From an uncultured Candidatus Pelagibacter sp. (GTDB taxonomy: Bacteria > Pseudomonadota > Alphaproteobacteria > Pelagibacterales > Pelagibacteraceae): a stretch of 48,184 nucleotides of DNA. The stretch's first letter is position 1. Each line of letters opens with the position of its first letter. The stretch lies in contig CAJQTK010000015.1 in NCBI GenBank assembly GCA_905620495.1, forward strand, positions 1-48,184. Direction: 5' to 3'. Below the pieces are notes generated by a model. That model made no database searches. It worked only from the letters and a program-made list of their open reading frames with translations, and was not told the DNA's origin. A program made the translations under genes and the position numbers. Below are positions 8,676 through 17,255 of this stretch, in pieces.

Positions 8676-9538
8676 TCTCTAATTAAAGTTCCGGAACCTT
8701 TATCAGACAATAGCTCAAAAAGAATTGAGTGATTTTTTCTTCCATCAATTATCACTACCCCTTTAACCCCGTTACTTGCAACATTTAGACAATTGTTAAT
8801 TTTAGGTATCATGCCACCAGATATAACCTTTTGATCAATTAATTCTTTAGCTTTTTGAGAGTTAATTTCAGGTATTAGTTTTTTTTCATTATCTAATACA
8901 CCTTGTACATCGCTAATAATCATTAATCTTCTAGCTTTTAACTCAATTGCAATCGAGCCTGCTGCAGTGTCGGCATTAATATTAAAAGTCTGATTATCTT
9001 TATCAGACCCTAGAGGAGCAACTACTGGTACTTCATTCAATTTTACAGTTTCGTTTAAGAAATCCTTGTTAATTTTAGTGGGTGTTCCCACAAAACCAAG
9101 GTCTTTATTTTCTTGTGTGACAGTAATTATATTATTTTCTTTTGGGGTAATTCTTTTTGCCTTGCAGGACAAATCACTTAAAGCCTCTACAATTTCCTTG
9201 TTAAATTCAATTAATACATCCTCAACTATATTGATGGTGTTTTTATCAGTAACTCTTAGTCCATTAATAAAATTACTTTTAATATTAACTTCTGCAAGTT
9301 TGCTATTAATTCTTTTTCCACCACCGTGAACAATTATGGGATTAAAGCCAAGCTTATTTAAAACAACAATATCTTTAATAAAAATTAAAAATAATTTTGG
9401 ATCAACTAAAACACTACCACCGCATTTAATGACAATAAATTCATCATTATACTTTTCTAAGTATTTTTTTACTTCTTCAACTGTTGGACCGTCTTTAGGT
9501 AAAATGTTTATTAACTCTGCTTCTTTTAACAATGACAT
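8672..9538 (-). CDS. argB: Acetylglutamate kinase
   Basis: Phosphorylates N-acetyl-L-glutamate in arginine synthesis. The sequence shows the amino-acid-kinase fold with IKCGGS at residues 37-42 (Lys38), IIVHGGGKRIN at 68-78 for substrate binding, NINADTAAG for the nucleotide side, and the second-half block SGGMIPK. The length is 288. The N-terminal extension before the core (about 30 residues) resembles the arginine-sensitive form, so feedback inhibition by arginine is plausible but not shown. argD and argF of the same pathway lie together near 39.3-41.4 kb. Confidence 0.94.
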   Translation of the reverse strand: MSLLKEAELINILPKDGPTVEEVKKYLEKYNDEFIVIKCGGSVLVDPKLFLIFIKDIVVLNKLGFNPIIVHGGGKRINSKLAEVNIKSNFINGLRVTDKNTINIVEDVLIEFNKEIVEALSDLSCKAKRITPKENNIITVTQENKDLGFVGTPTKINKDFLNETVKLNEVPVVAPLGSDKDNQTFNINADTAAGSIAIELKARRLMIISDVQGVLDNEKKLIPEINSQKAKELIDQKVISGGMIPKINNCLNVASNGVKGVVIIDGRKNHSILFELLSDKGSGTLIRE

Positions 9539-11215
9539 TTAAGTTGTTTTAATAGTCATTTTTCTTTGAACAATATATTGTTGAATCATTGTGAAGATAT
9601 TGTTGAAGCTCCAGTAGATAACAAGACCTGCAGGAAACGGTGCAAGAATTACAGTTAGAAACAGTGGAAAGAACATAAAAATTTTAGCCTGTATTGGATC
9701 TGGTGGGGTTGGGTTAAGCTTTTGTTGTATAAACATAGTGATACCCATAATGATAGGCCACGCACCTATTAATAAGAAAGAAGGTGGATCCCAAGGAATT
9801 AAACCAAAAATATTAAATAAAGACGTTGGATCTCTATCACTTAAGTCGTGTATCCATCCGTAAAAAGGCATGTGTCTCATTTCAATAGTTACAAATAAAA
9901 CTTTATATAAAGCAAAGAAAACTGGAATCTGAACTAGGATAGGCAGACAACCTGACATAGGATTAACTTTTTCTCTTTTATAAAGAGCCATCATAGCTTT
10001 TTGAAGAGCCATCTTATCATCCTTGTGTAAAGTTTTTAGATTTGCCATCTCAGGTGCTAATAATTTCATCTTTCCCATGGACTTAAAGCTAAAGTTAGCG
10101 AGAGGAAAGAAAGCTAACCTAATACAAACTGTAACAGCGATAATTGCTAAACCGTAATTGCCAAGTAATTTAAAGAAATAATCCAATACAAAAAATAAAG
10201 GCTTAGTTATAAAATACATAAAGCCCCAATCAATCGCTAGATCAAATTTATTGATATTTAGACTTTCAGCATAACCATCAATGACATTTACTCTTTTAGC
10301 TGCAACTATAATTTGAATTTTTTCTTCAATAGAGCTGTTTGCTTTAACCTCAATACCTTTTGTGGATATGTAGTTAGCTCTGAATTTATTTTTATAGTCA
10401 AAAGTTGTTTTAAACTCTTTACCTTTAGGAGGTATAACCGATGTAACCCAAAACTTATCTGAAATAGCAACAAATCCTTCTTGTGCAGTTTGGGTGAACT
10501 TCTTTTCCTGAATATCGTCGTAATCTTCTTCAATTAACTGATCGTCAAGTACGGATAGAAACCCCTCATGTAAAATATAAAAACCAGATATTTCTGGTAA
10601 TTTATTTCTAATAATTTGCCCATATGAATAAAAATTATAAGATTTATCTGATGCATTAATTATTTTTTCTTTTACAGTAAATAAGAATTGATCATCTAAG
10701 CTTATATATTTTTCGAATGTAATGTCTTGAGAGTTACTCCATGTTAGTTTTACAGGACTATTATTAGTTAATCTTTTATTTCCAGAAACTTTCCAAACTG
10801 TAGAAGCATCAGGTACGTCTATATTTTTGTTAGTGCTTACAAAGCCACTTTCAATTAAGTAACCATCTTCAACATTTCTTGGGCTCAATAGAGTTATTTT
10901 ATCACTTCCATTAAGTTCAACATTATATTCTTTGAAAGTTAAATCATCTATTGCTGCACCTTTTAAAGAAATAGATCCAACAACACTACCATTTTCAAAT
11001 TGAATTCTATCATTTTCTTTTAAAGCATCTGCTCTTGAAAGTTTTGCGAAGTTTTCATTTTTATCTAAGCTAGGAGTATCAGTATTATTTTCAATTTTTT
11101 TTTGTTCAGCTAAATTTTGCTTGATAATTGCAGGGTCAGGCTGAAAAAAAAGAGAGTATAAAATAATAACTGCTGCTGATAGTGATATTGCTGCTATTAC
11201 GTTTCTAGTATCCAT
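9539..11215 (-). CDS. yidC: Membrane protein insertase YidC
   Basis: Inserts and folds inner-membrane proteins with or without SecYEG. The 558-residue protein has an N-terminal transmembrane anchor at about residues 6-25, a large periplasmic beta domain to about residue 320, and the conserved C-terminal insertase domain of about five transmembrane helices. That domain includes the CIRLAFFPL segment, whose Arg lies in the hydrophilic groove, and a cytoplasmic hairpin rich in Lys and Met. It overlaps the yidD stop by one base and sits in the classical rpmH-rnpA-yidD-yidC order. The GTPase gene engB/yihA that often follows yidC in alphaproteobacteria is absent; argB follows directly. Confidence 0.95.
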   Translation of the reverse strand: MDTRNVIAAISLSAAVIILYSLFFQPDPAIIKQNLAEQKKIENNTDTPSLDKNENFAKLSRADALKENDRIQFENGSVVGSISLKGAAIDDLTFKEYNVELNGSDKITLLSPRNVEDGYLIESGFVSTNKNIDVPDASTVWKVSGNKRLTNNSPVKLTWSNSQDITFEKYISLDDQFLFTVKEKIINASDKSYNFYSYGQIIRNKLPEISGFYILHEGFLSVLDDQLIEEDYDDIQEKKFTQTAQEGFVAISDKFWVTSVIPPKGKEFKTTFDYKNKFRANYISTKGIEVKANSSIEEKIQIIVAAKRVNVIDGYAESLNINKFDLAIDWGFMYFITKPLFFVLDYFFKLLGNYGLAIIAVTVCIRLAFFPLANFSFKSMGKMKLLAPEMANLKTLHKDDKMALQKAMMALYKREKVNPMSGCLPILVQIPVFFALYKVLFVTIEMRHMPFYGWIHDLSDRDPTSLFNIFGLIPWDPPSFLLIGAWPIIMGITMFIQQKLNPTPPDPIQAKIFMFFPLFLTVILAPFPAGLVIYWSFNNIFTMIQQYIVQRKMTIKTT

Positions 11216-11466
11216 TATTTCTTAGTCTTTAATTCTTTATTTACCGGATCAAATCCTTCACCACCACCTAATATTTTGATAGGGTGACATGAAAAAATTC
11301 TTTTTGTACTTTTTGAAATCCCTTTAATGAGTCCATATGTTCTTAAGCATTCAATTGTATATTCTGAACATGTTGGAAGATATCTACACGAAGGAGTTAA
11401 ATAGGGACTAATAACCAATTTATAAAATTTGATCAGGCCAATTAAAATGTTTGATATAATATTCAT
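11215..11466 (-). CDS. yidD: Membrane protein insertion efficiency factor YidD
   Basis: An 83-residue protein with an amphipathic N-terminal helix and the cysteine-containing core [16 protein letters not shown] at about residues 26-41, followed by a basic helix and a CHP motif. YidD proteins sit at the cytoplasmic membrane face and help YidC/Sec-dependent insertion. The usual C-terminal GGYDPVP-like signature is present in a changed form (GGGEGFDPV). It overlaps rnpA and yidC by one base each, so the three are translated as a coupled set. Confidence 0.93.
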   Translation of the reverse strand: MNIISNILIGLIKFYKLVISPYLTPSCRYLPTCSEYTIECLRTYGLIKGISKSTKRIFSCHPIKILGGGEGFDPVNKELKTKK

Positions 11467-11810
11467 TACTTAATTTTTTCTATATCTTTAAATAAAGTGT
11501 CTTTTATTATCGTATATTCGTTGTTTAGCATAGTTATTTTCGCAATCACGAGGTAAGAATAGTTAAAGTTTATTGATATATTTTTTACAGCTTCGTTTAT
11601 AATATTTCTTAATCTTCTTTTAACTTTATTTCTTTTGACGGCACCACGGATCAGTTTTTTTTTAGCTACAAAGCTGATATTTAGTTTTTTATTATCTTTG
11701 TCTTCAAGAGAACCAAAAAAGAGGGTAATATATTTATTTGAGATTTTTTTCTTCTTAAGTAAATTTTTAAAATCTTCGTTTTTAGAAAGAGCAACAATTT
11801 TGCTTTTCAT
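11466..11810 (-). CDS. rnpA: Ribonuclease P protein component
   Basis: Binds RNase P RNA and helps it remove 5' leaders from pre-tRNAs. The 114-residue protein shows the basic RNR-type block [20 protein letters not shown] near residues 55-74, the defining feature of this small and otherwise variable family. It starts 10 bp after the rpmH stop, the nearly universal rpmH-rnpA pairing. The N-terminal half is more diverged than in well-studied relatives but keeps the early Phe and the Lys-rich segment. The RNase P RNA gene was not found in this window. Confidence 0.92.
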   Translation of the reverse strand: MKSKIVALSKNEDFKNLLKKKKISNKYITLFFGSLEDKDNKKLNISFVAKKKLIRGAVKRNKVKRRLRNIINEAVKNISINFNYSYLVIAKITMLNNEYTIIKDTLFKDIEKIK

Positions 11811-11820
11811 TTAATCTAGC

Positions 11821-11985
11821 TTATTTACCTTTTGGCTTTTTTTGAGTAGATGACACTGTAAGATCCTTACGACCCTTATCACGTCTTCTCTTAAGAAGTT
11901 TTTTTCCACCTTTAGTTGCCATCTTTGATCTGAAGCCATGCTTCTTAAGACGTTTTCCAACTTTGGGCTGATATGTTCTTTTCAT
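11821..11985 (-). CDS. rpmH: 50S ribosomal protein L34
   Basis: A 54-residue basic protein of the large ribosomal subunit. The L34 hallmarks are clear: MKRTYQP at the start, [16 protein letters not shown] in the middle and RRRDKGRK. After the usual end, near LTVS, it carries a tail of about ten residues (STQKKPKGK) beyond the common 44-46-residue size. A good promoter candidate lies upstream at 12018-12046, so rpmH is probably the first gene of the rpmH-rnpA-yidD-yidC unit. There is no dnaA or origin-like region beside it here. Confidence 0.95.
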   Translation of the reverse strand: MKRTYQPKVGKRLKKHGFRSKMATKGGKKLLKRRRDKGRKDLTVSSTQKKPKGK

Positions 11986-12017
11986 AGGATTTATTTAAGT
12001 TTTTTTAAATTTCGATC

Positions 12018-12046
12018 TTTATAGTAATTATATGTATAAATAGCAA
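12018..12046 (-). promoter_or_regulatory. Candidate sigma-70 promoter for rpmH
   Basis: On the minus strand TTGCTA (12046-12041) and TATAAA (12023-12018) are separated by exactly 17 bp, which predicts a transcript starting near 12011, about 26 nt before the rpmH ATG. This is read by eye in AT-rich DNA, so chance matches are common. Confidence 0.42.
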
Positions 12047-12057
12047 ATAGAAGATTT

Positions 12058-12063
12058 TATAAT
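12058..12063 (+). promoter_or_regulatory. Candidate -10 element (TATAAT) for the TVP38-family gene
   Basis: A perfect TATAAT lies 14 bp before the ATG at 12078. No convincing -35 box is seen at 16-18 bp. If used, the leader would be only about 8 nt. Confidence 0.28.
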
Positions 12064-12077
12064 ACCACTAGTAAATT

Positions 12078-12797
12078 ATGGAAAAATCAAAAAAAGTTAA
12101 GATAACTTTAGGTTTATTTTATCTTCTAGTTGTTTCATCATTTTTATACTTTTTTTTATCAAAATTCACCCTTGAAGAATTAACCAGCTATGAATTCATT
12201 AAAAATAATAGAGATTATTTTTTTGGATTAAAGCAAACCAATTTATTTTTAATTTCACTAATATTTTTAATAGCTACAATTATTTGGGTTATTATGGGTG
12301 GATTTGGTTTACCAGTTGCACTCCTAGCAGGGTTTATTTTTGGTAAGTGGCTTGGAACTTTTATTTTAATAATTGGAATGACTATTGGAGCAACGATTTT
12401 ATACATGTTTGGTAATTATTTTTTAAAAGAAATCATTAAAGAAAAGTTTTTAAATAAATTTAAAAATTTAGAAGCTAAATTTAAAAAATCAGAATTTATT
12501 TACCTTTTAATTTATAGATTTATTGGGGGTATTCCTTTTGCATTATCAAATGTATTGCCTTGTATTTTTAATGTTAGAGTAAGTAGTTTTTTTTGGGCAA
12601 CATTAATAGGACTAACACCGCAATTTTTTTTAATAGTTTCAATTGGAAGTGGACTTGAAAAAATCATAGAACAAAATTTAGAAGCTCCAAGAATCATTGA
12701 CTTGATATATTCACCAGATATATATATTCCAATGCTTGTGTTTGCGGCCTTAATAATAATCACAATTATAGCTAAAAAAATATTCTACAAGAATTAG
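12078..12797 (+). CDS. TVP38/TMEM64 (VTT-domain) family membrane protein
   Basis: A 239-residue integral membrane protein with about six hydrophobic segments. The family core is clear: a glycine-rich block with GGFGLPVALLAGFIFG near residues 75-90, then IGATILYMFG, and later YRFIGGIPFALSNVLPCIFN with the conserved Arg, Gly and Pro of the VTT/DedA-like fold. Relatives act in lipid scrambling or membrane homeostasis and some are described as transporters; no substrate can be assigned here. It stands alone between the rpmH unit, from which it diverges, and the convergent tRNA-Thr gene, which ends 2 bp away. Confidence 0.83.
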   Translation: MEKSKKVKITLGLFYLLVVSSFLYFFLSKFTLEELTSYEFIKNNRDYFFGLKQTNLFLISLIFLIATIIWVIMGGFGLPVALLAGFIFGKWLGTFILIIGMTIGATILYMFGNYFLKEIIKEKFLNKFKNLEAKFKKSEFIYLLIYRFIGGIPFALSNVLPCIFNVRVSSFFWATLIGLTPQFFLIVSIGSGLEKIIEQNLEAPRIIDLIYSPDIYIPMLVFAALIIITIIAKKIFYKN

Positions 12798-12799
12798 TC

Positions 12800-12873
12800 T
12801 GGTGCCCCCACCAAGAATCGAACTTGAAACTTATCCTTACCATGGACATGTTATACCATTTAACTATAGGGGC
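12800..12873 (-). tRNA. tRNA-Thr (anticodon GGT)
   Basis: A 74-nt tRNA cloverleaf with encoded CCA. The acceptor arm GCCCCTA pairs with TGGGGGC, followed by discriminator A and CCA. The anticodon arm TGTCC/GGATA encloses the loop ATGGTAA, giving anticodon GGT (threonine, codon ACC/ACT). The T-arm is TCAAG/CTTGG around TTCGATT. Position 32 is A where a pyrimidine is usual. The gene stands alone on the minus strand. Confidence 0.92.
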
Positions 12874-12891
12874 TATTTTGGTATTTATTGA

Positions 12892-12920
12892 AGTATTTCT
12901 ATAATAAATCATTTTTTCAA
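12892..12920 (-). promoter_or_regulatory. Candidate promoter for tRNA-Thr
   Basis: On the minus strand TTGAAA (12920-12915) and AATACT (12897-12892) are spaced by 17 bp, 18 bp before the tRNA 5' end. Moderate match only. Confidence 0.33.
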
Positions 12921-12942
12921 AAAATTGCCTTAATTTTTTTCA

Positions 12943-12967
12943 TATAATGATTTATATCTAGCGGAGG
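12943..12967 (+). promoter_or_regulatory. -10 element and strong Shine-Dalgarno before the 65-aa gene
   Basis: TATAAT at 12943-12948 is a perfect -10 box with a weak -35. GGAGG at 12963-12967 is a strong ribosome binding site 8 bp before the ATG at 12976. Clear Shine-Dalgarno sites are rare in this window, so the start of the 65-aa gene is well fixed and the gene is probably well translated. It may head the dcd-murA-DUF2948-hisD unit. Confidence 0.5.
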
Positions 12968-12975
12968 AAAATTTT

Positions 12976-13173
12976 ATGGGAATTCATTACGATTATAAAT
13001 CTACCAAAGGCAACAAGCTAATGGAAAAGCAAGCTAAGAGAGAGAAGAAGCTTGCGGAAAAAAGAGCAAAACGTGAAGCTAAAGAAGGTCCAAGAGTAGA
13101 AGAGGAGCCAGAAAAAACTTTAGATGCATCAAAGCCTATCACTTTAGATTTTTTAACTAATCCAGATAAATAA
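12976..13173 (+). CDS. Small highly charged protein of unknown function
   Basis: A 65-residue soluble protein. Residues about 16-42 are a Lys/Arg/Glu/Ala helix (KREKKLAEKRAKREAKEG), likely a charged single helix or coiled coil. The C-terminal 15 residues, ending ITLDFLTNPDK, are more hydrophobic. It has the best ribosome binding site in the window. Its stop overlaps the ATG of the next small gene by one base. The charge pattern suggests binding to nucleic acid or to a ribonucleoprotein, but this is only an inference. No family is recognised. Confidence 0.7.
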   Translation: MGIHYDYKSTKGNKLMEKQAKREKKLAEKRAKREAKEGPRVEEEPEKTLDASKPITLDFLTNPDK

Positions 13174-13274
13174 TGAGTGATAAAGAAAAAAATGAAAGAT
13201 TAAGTTTAGCACTTAAAAAAAACCTTAAAAAAAGAAAAATTTTTCAAAAAAAAAATAAAAAGAAAAGTAAATAA
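13173..13274 (+). CDS. Tiny Lys-rich protein (33 aa)
   Basis: A 33-residue protein whose second half is nearly all Lys, Arg, Asn and Gln. Its ATG overlaps the stop of the 65-aa gene (TAATG) and its stop overlaps the ATG of dcd (TAATG), so it is locked between two genes by one-base overlaps. A similar short basic protein with a central [16 protein letters not shown] pattern occurs near murA in other alphaproteobacteria as far as I recall, where the pattern reads like ALRANLKRRK. This supports a real coding gene. Function unknown. Confidence 0.66.
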   Translation: MSDKEKNERLSLALKKNLKKRKIFQKKNKKKSK

Positions 13275-13831
13275 TGTCAGTACTTTCCGATAAATCTATA
13301 AGAAAACTTGCACTAGAAGAGGCAATGATTTCTCCTTTTGTAGATAAGCAGGTAAGAGACGGTAAAATTTCCTATGGACTAAGTTCATTTGGTTATGATG
13401 CAAGAGTAGCTGATGAATTTAAAATATTTCACAATGTAAACTCTTCTATTGTTGACCCCAAAAAATTTACTTCAGATAACTTTGTTACAAAAAAAAGCTC
13501 TGAATATATTATTATCCCTCCAAATTCTTTTGCCCTAGGAACCACAATGGAAGTTTTTAAAATTCCAAGAGACGTTATGTGTATTGTTGTAGGTAAAAGC
13601 ACATATGCAAGAACTGGAATTATTGTTAACGTAACACCGATTGAATCAGAGTTTTTTGGCACCGTTACTCTAGAATTTTCAAATACTACTCCACTTCCTG
13701 CAAAAATATATGCAAACGAAGGAGTTGCACAATTTTTATTTCTAAAAGGAGATCAGTCTCCAGAAACTTCATACGCTGACCGTAAGGGTAAATATATGGG
13801 TCAAACTGGAGTAACTTTACCAAAAGTATAA
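13274..13831 (+). CDS. dcd: dCTP deaminase
   Basis: Deaminates dCTP to dUTP, feeding dTMP synthesis. The 185-residue protein has the trimeric dUTPase-like jelly-roll fold. Visible blocks are SSFGYDARV near residue 37, [20 protein letters not shown] near 111-130 containing the catalytic Glu and the conserved Ser/Arg nucleotide ligands, and [20 protein letters not shown]. The length is typical. The Glu after TPI indicates the deaminase rather than plain dUTPase. It is held in the small-gene/murA operon by short overlaps. Confidence 0.94.
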   Translation: MSVLSDKSIRKLALEEAMISPFVDKQVRDGKISYGLSSFGYDARVADEFKIFHNVNSSIVDPKKFTSDNFVTKKSSEYIIIPPNSFALGTTMEVFKIPRDVMCIVVGKSTYARTGIIVNVTPIESEFFGTVTLEFSNTTPLPAKIYANEGVAQFLFLKGDQSPETSYADRKGKYMGQTGVTLPKV

Positions 13832-13833
13832 TC

Positions 13834-15093
13834 ATGAAAAAATTGGAAGTCTTTGGAGCAGCAAAGCTCAAGGGACAAATTAGAATTTCAGGCTCTAAAA
13901 ATGCATCCCTTCCTATTTTAGCTGCAACATTGTTATCAAATAAAAAAATATCTTTAACAAATTTACCAAGAGTTAAAGATGTTGAAACGATGATTAAACT
14001 TTTAGAGTCAATGGGCTCTAAAGTGAAAGTATCAAAAAATAAAAACTCTTTAGTAATTAAAAATGATAAAAAAATAAAAACAGAAGCTAGTTATAATTTA
14101 ATGTCAACAATGAGAGCAGGAATTATTGTATTAGGTCCATTACTAGCAAGATTTGGAAAAGCTAGAGTATCAAGCCCCGGAGGATGTAATATTGGATTTA
14201 GACCTATTGATATTCATTTAGAAGCATTAAAAAAAATGGGTGTAAAATATAAAATAACTGATGGATATATAAATGCAAATGCTAAAAATGGATTGATAGG
14301 AGCAAAAATTAAATTTCCAAAAATTTCTGTTGGTGCTACTGAAAATTTAATGATTTCTGCTTGTTTAGCAAAAGGTCAAACTGTTCTGTCTAATTGTGCG
14401 ATAGAACCAGAAATTAAAGATTTATCAAATTTTCTTTGTAGTATTGGTGCGAAGATTGTTTGGACCGGAAGAAGACAGGTTAAAATTATAGGTGTAAAAA
14501 CTTTTAAACAGTCAAACTATAAAATAATGTTTGATAGAATTGAAGCTGGCACCATGCTTATAGCAGGTGCAATTAATCAAGGAAATTTAAAAATAACTGG
14601 TATAGAATCCAACATTCTTAAAACAGAAATTGATCTTTTAAAAAAGATTGGTGCAAAAATTAATCAAAAAAAAAATGAGATCATTATTAAGGGCAGTAAA
14701 AAAATTAAAAATATAAACATTAAAACATCACCATATCCTGGTGTTGCAACAGATATTCAAGCACAATTGATGGTGTTATTGTGTAAAGCAAACAAGAGAT
14801 CCACGATTAAAGAAGATATTTTTGAAAATCGTTTTCAAAGTGTTCCAGAGTTAAAAAGAATGAATGCAAAGATTGAAGTTAAAGGTAATCAGGCAATAAT
14901 AGAGGGAAATACAATATTTAAAGGAGCTCAGGTTATGGCAACTGACTTAAGAGCCTCTGCCTCATTAGTTTTGGCAGCTTTATGCGCTAAAGAAAAAACG
15001 ACAATTAGTAGAATTTATCACCTTGATAGAGGCTATGAAAACTTAGAAAAGAAATTAAAAAAAGTAGGGGCTAAAATTAAGAGAATTAACTAA
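13834..15093 (+). CDS. murA: UDP-N-acetylglucosamine 1-carboxyvinyltransferase
   Basis: Transfers enolpyruvyl from phosphoenolpyruvate to UDP-GlcNAc, the first committed step of peptidoglycan synthesis. Visible features are SGSKNASLP at residues 19-27 (Lys22, Asn23), the active-site loop SPGGCNIGFRP at 114-124 with Cys118, and DRIEAGT in the middle. Cys118 is the residue that fosfomycin alkylates, so the enzyme should be of the sensitive type. The 419-residue length is normal. It overlaps the DUF2948 gene by one base, the usual alphaproteobacterial order. Confidence 0.96.
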   Translation: MKKLEVFGAAKLKGQIRISGSKNASLPILAATLLSNKKISLTNLPRVKDVETMIKLLESMGSKVKVSKNKNSLVIKNDKKIKTEASYNLMSTMRAGIIVLGPLLARFGKARVSSPGGCNIGFRPIDIHLEALKKMGVKYKITDGYINANAKNGLIGAKIKFPKISVGATENLMISACLAKGQTVLSNCAIEPEIKDLSNFLCSIGAKIVWTGRRQVKIIGVKTFKQSNYKIMFDRIEAGTMLIAGAINQGNLKITGIESNILKTEIDLLKKIGAKINQKKNEIIIKGSKKIKNINIKTSPYPGVATDIQAQLMVLLCKANKRSTIKEDIFENRFQSVPELKRMNAKIEVKGNQAIIEGNTIFKGAQVMATDLRASASLVLAALCAKEKTTISRIYHLDRGYENLEKKLKKVGAKIKRIN

Positions 15094-15488
15094 TGAATAA
15101 AAAATATTTATCAAAAATTATAGCTACAGACAATGAGGGATTACAAGTAATCTCAGCATGTTGCTCTGGAGCTGAAGTTAAAGTTGATGAAATTAAATAT
15201 CTTCAGTCAAACAAAGTTTTTTTATTATCCTTAAATAGATCTAAAGTAGAAACAGATGAGAAAGATAAAAAAGTTACTAGTATTTGCAAATTCGAATTTG
15301 TAGATAGAGTTAAATCTAAAAATATTAAACAAAATGATCTTGAAGAAAAATTAGAGTTAATTGGGATGGATTATTTAAAAAATAATGACAATTATGAGAT
15401 AAACTTAATGTTTACAAACAACGCATATATTACATTATCGACAGAAATAATTGAAGTAACTTTAGACGATCAAAACAAAGCTGATTAA
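15093..15488 (+). CDS. DUF2948 family protein
   Basis: A 131-residue protein recognised by its position between murA and hisD and by features typical of DUF2948 proteins: an early segment on cell-dependent sorting of residues around DNEGLQVISACCSGA, and later a core in which the protein describes small strands with the RVKSKNI and LEEKLELIGMD regions. No catalytic motif is known. It overlaps both neighbours by one base (TAATG), so it is translated with them. It is soluble and slightly acidic, and its function is unknown. Confidence 0.75.
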   Translation: MNKKYLSKIIATDNEGLQVISACCSGAEVKVDEIKYLQSNKVFLLSLNRSKVETDEKDKKVTSICKFEFVDRVKSKNIKQNDLEEKLELIGMDYLKNNDNYEINLMFTNNAYITLSTEIIEVTLDDQNKAD

Positions 15489-16765
15489 TGATTAAGATAT
15501 TAGATAGTAACAAAAAAAACTTTTATACAACACTTAATAAAATTATTAATAAAAGAAAAAATATTAATAAATCCAATTTAAAGTCTGTTGAAAGAATAAT
15601 TAATAATGTTCGTAAAAATAAAGATAAAGCTTTAGTTTATTATGAAAAAAAATTTAATAATAATTCAAAAATAATTCCTAGTAAAAAAGAAATAACAAAA
15701 GCAATTAAGCTATTAGATCCTAAAATTAAAAGAGCAATTGATGATACTTATAAAAGAGTAAAAAACTGGCACTCTAAGCAAAAGCCGAGAGATATATATT
15801 ATAAAGATGAATTAGGTAATAAATTTTATTATAGAAATAAAGCTATCGAAAGTGTTGCTTGTTATGTACCATCAAACCTACCCTCAACACTGATTATGTG
15901 TGCTGCACCAGCTATTGTGGCGGGAGTTAAAAGAATTGTTTTATGCACGCCTAAAATCAATGGAAAGCTAAATGGTGCAGTTTATTATGCAGCATCAATA
16001 TTAGGTATTAAAGAACATTATAGTTTAGGAGGGGCTTCAGCAATTATGGCATTGGCAATGGGTACTCCAAAAGTTAAAGCTGTGAATAAAATAGTTGGGC
16101 CAGGGTCTAGTTGGGTTGCATTATCTAAAAAACTTGTTTTCCTTGAAGGATTATGTGGAATAGAAGCTATGAATGCGGGACCTAGTGAAATTTTATGTTG
16201 GGCAGATTCGTCTACTTCACCAGACATAATAGCCTCAAGTATGCTTGCTCAAAGTGAGCATGATAAAGAATCTTTAGCAATGTTATTAACTAAAGATAAA
16301 AAACTAATTAAAAAAGTTGAATTATCTATATTGAGTCAAATAAAAGACTTACCTAGAAAAGAAATAGCTAGAAAAAGCTTAAGAGCAAATGGTGCATTAA
16401 TCTATGTATCAAGTGATAAAAAAATTGTTTCTATAATAAATCATCTGGCACCAGAACATATAGAAATTTTATCTAAAAATTATAAAAAATATTTAAAAGA
16501 TATTATTGCAGGGAGTATCTGTATTGGCCCTTACAGTAGTATGGCATTAAGCGATTATGGACCAACACAACATACTTTACCTACGATAGGTAGTGCTAAA
16601 TTTTCATCTGGATTAGGAGTAAAAGAATTTATTAAGCAAATAAGTTATAATGAACTAAGTAAAAAAGGTGTTGCAAAGCTTGGAAAGAGTGGTTATTTGT
16701 TAAGCACTTTTGAAAACCTCATTGGCCATAGTAGGTCGATAAAAATAAGAATGGAGAAAAAATAA
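15488..16765 (+). CDS. hisD: Histidinol dehydrogenase
   Basis: Oxidises histidinol to histidine in two NAD-dependent steps using a zinc ion. The 425-residue protein shows the [20 protein letters not shown] block, GPGSSWV for nucleotide binding, [16 protein letters not shown] with metal-binding Gln and His, HLAPEHIEI, and [11 protein letters not shown] followed by SSGLGVKEF. These match the family in order. It starts within the DUF2948 stop. It lies in a run with hisS, hisZ and hisG a little further on, so several histidine genes are close together. Confidence 0.95.
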   Translation: MIKILDSNKKNFYTTLNKIINKRKNINKSNLKSVERIINNVRKNKDKALVYYEKKFNNNSKIIPSKKEITKAIKLLDPKIKRAIDDTYKRVKNWHSKQKPRDIYYKDELGNKFYYRNKAIESVACYVPSNLPSTLIMCAAPAIVAGVKRIVLCTPKINGKLNGAVYYAASILGIKEHYSLGGASAIMALAMGTPKVKAVNKIVGPGSSWVALSKKLVFLEGLCGIEAMNAGPSEILCWADSSTSPDIIASSMLAQSEHDKESLAMLLTKDKKLIKKVELSILSQIKDLPRKEIARKSLRANGALIYVSSDKKIVSIINHLAPEHIEILSKNYKKYLKDIIAGSICIGPYSSMALSDYGPTQHTLPTIGSAKFSSGLGVKEFIKQISYNELSKKGVAKLGKSGYLLSTFENLIGHSRSIKIRMEKK

Positions 16766-16766
16766 T

Positions 16767-16982
16767 TTGTCAAAACAAGAAATGCTAAGCTTTTCTGGCA
16801 TAGTGGAAGATCTTCTTCCAAACGCAATGTTTAGGGTGAAGCTAGAAAACGGTCATATAGTGACGGCGCATGCTGCTGGCAAATTACGTAAGAATAGAAT
16901 TAGAGTACTTCAAGGTGATAAGGTTCAAGTAGAAATGACGCCTTACGATTTGACCAAAGGTCGTATCACTTTTAGAGGTTAA
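16767..16982 (+). CDS. infA: Translation initiation factor IF-1
   Basis: Binds the 30S A-site during initiation. The 71-residue OB-fold protein carries [16 protein letters not shown], then [16 protein letters not shown], and the closing [13 protein letters not shown], all diagnostic. The start is a TTG at 16767: aligning with other alphaproteobacterial IF-1 proteins requires the residues SKQEM before LSFSG, and the next ATG (16782) would cut into them. It starts one base after the hisD stop. tRNA-Phe begins 5 bp after its stop, so the tRNA is probably cut from the same transcript. Confidence 0.95.
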   Translation: MSKQEMLSFSGIVEDLLPNAMFRVKLENGHIVTAHAAGKLRKNRIRVLQGDKVQVEMTPYDLTKGRITFRG

Positions 16983-16987
16983 TATGG

Positions 16988-17063
16988 GGCCCTGTAGCTC
17001 AGTTGGTAGAGCATCGGACTGAAAATCCGTGTGTCACTGGTTCGAGTCCAGTTGGGGCCACCA
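16988..17063 (+). tRNA. tRNA-Phe (anticodon GAA)
   Basis: A 76-nt cloverleaf with encoded CCA. The acceptor GGCCCTG pairs with TGGGGCC (with G-T pairs at the inner end), followed by discriminator A and CCA. The D-arm is GCTCAGTTGGTAGAGC, and the anticodon arm CGGA/TCCG encloses CTGAAAA with anticodon GAA. The T-arm is CTGG/CCAG around TTCGAGT. It lies 5 bp after infA. Confidence 0.95.
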
Positions 17064-17186
17064 CCATCACCCTAAAAAAAATCCAAATTATTATTGAATA
17101 TTATTCGGAATTGTCTAAAAGATTGATAATGATTATAAATATTACATATAGAAAGACTTTAAGAAGTACTCATAGAGTTTGTTTCC

Positions 17187-17202
17187 ATAGCCTGTAGGCT
17201 AT
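17187..17202 (+). terminator. Possible hairpin terminator between tRNA-Phe and tRNA-His
   Basis: ATAGCC and GGCTAT form a 6-bp stem around TGTA, followed by an AT-rich stretch with few consecutive T. It could end the infA/tRNA-Phe transcript or be a processing site. The rest of the 192-bp gap (17064-17255) shows no gene or clear RNA. Confidence 0.3.
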
Positions 17203-17255
17203 TTATTTATAATATAATTTTAAATCCACACAAAAATAATATAATAACAAGGAAT

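Noticed and set aside
11821..12077. Origin of replication near rpmH
   Set aside because: dnaA, DnaA-box clusters and AT-repeat arrays are not seen; the gap is only 92 bp.
17003..17197. Plus-strand frame of 64 codons over tRNA-Phe and the following gap
   Set aside because: It starts inside the tRNA and has no protein-like composition; the tRNA cloverleaf explains the sequence.
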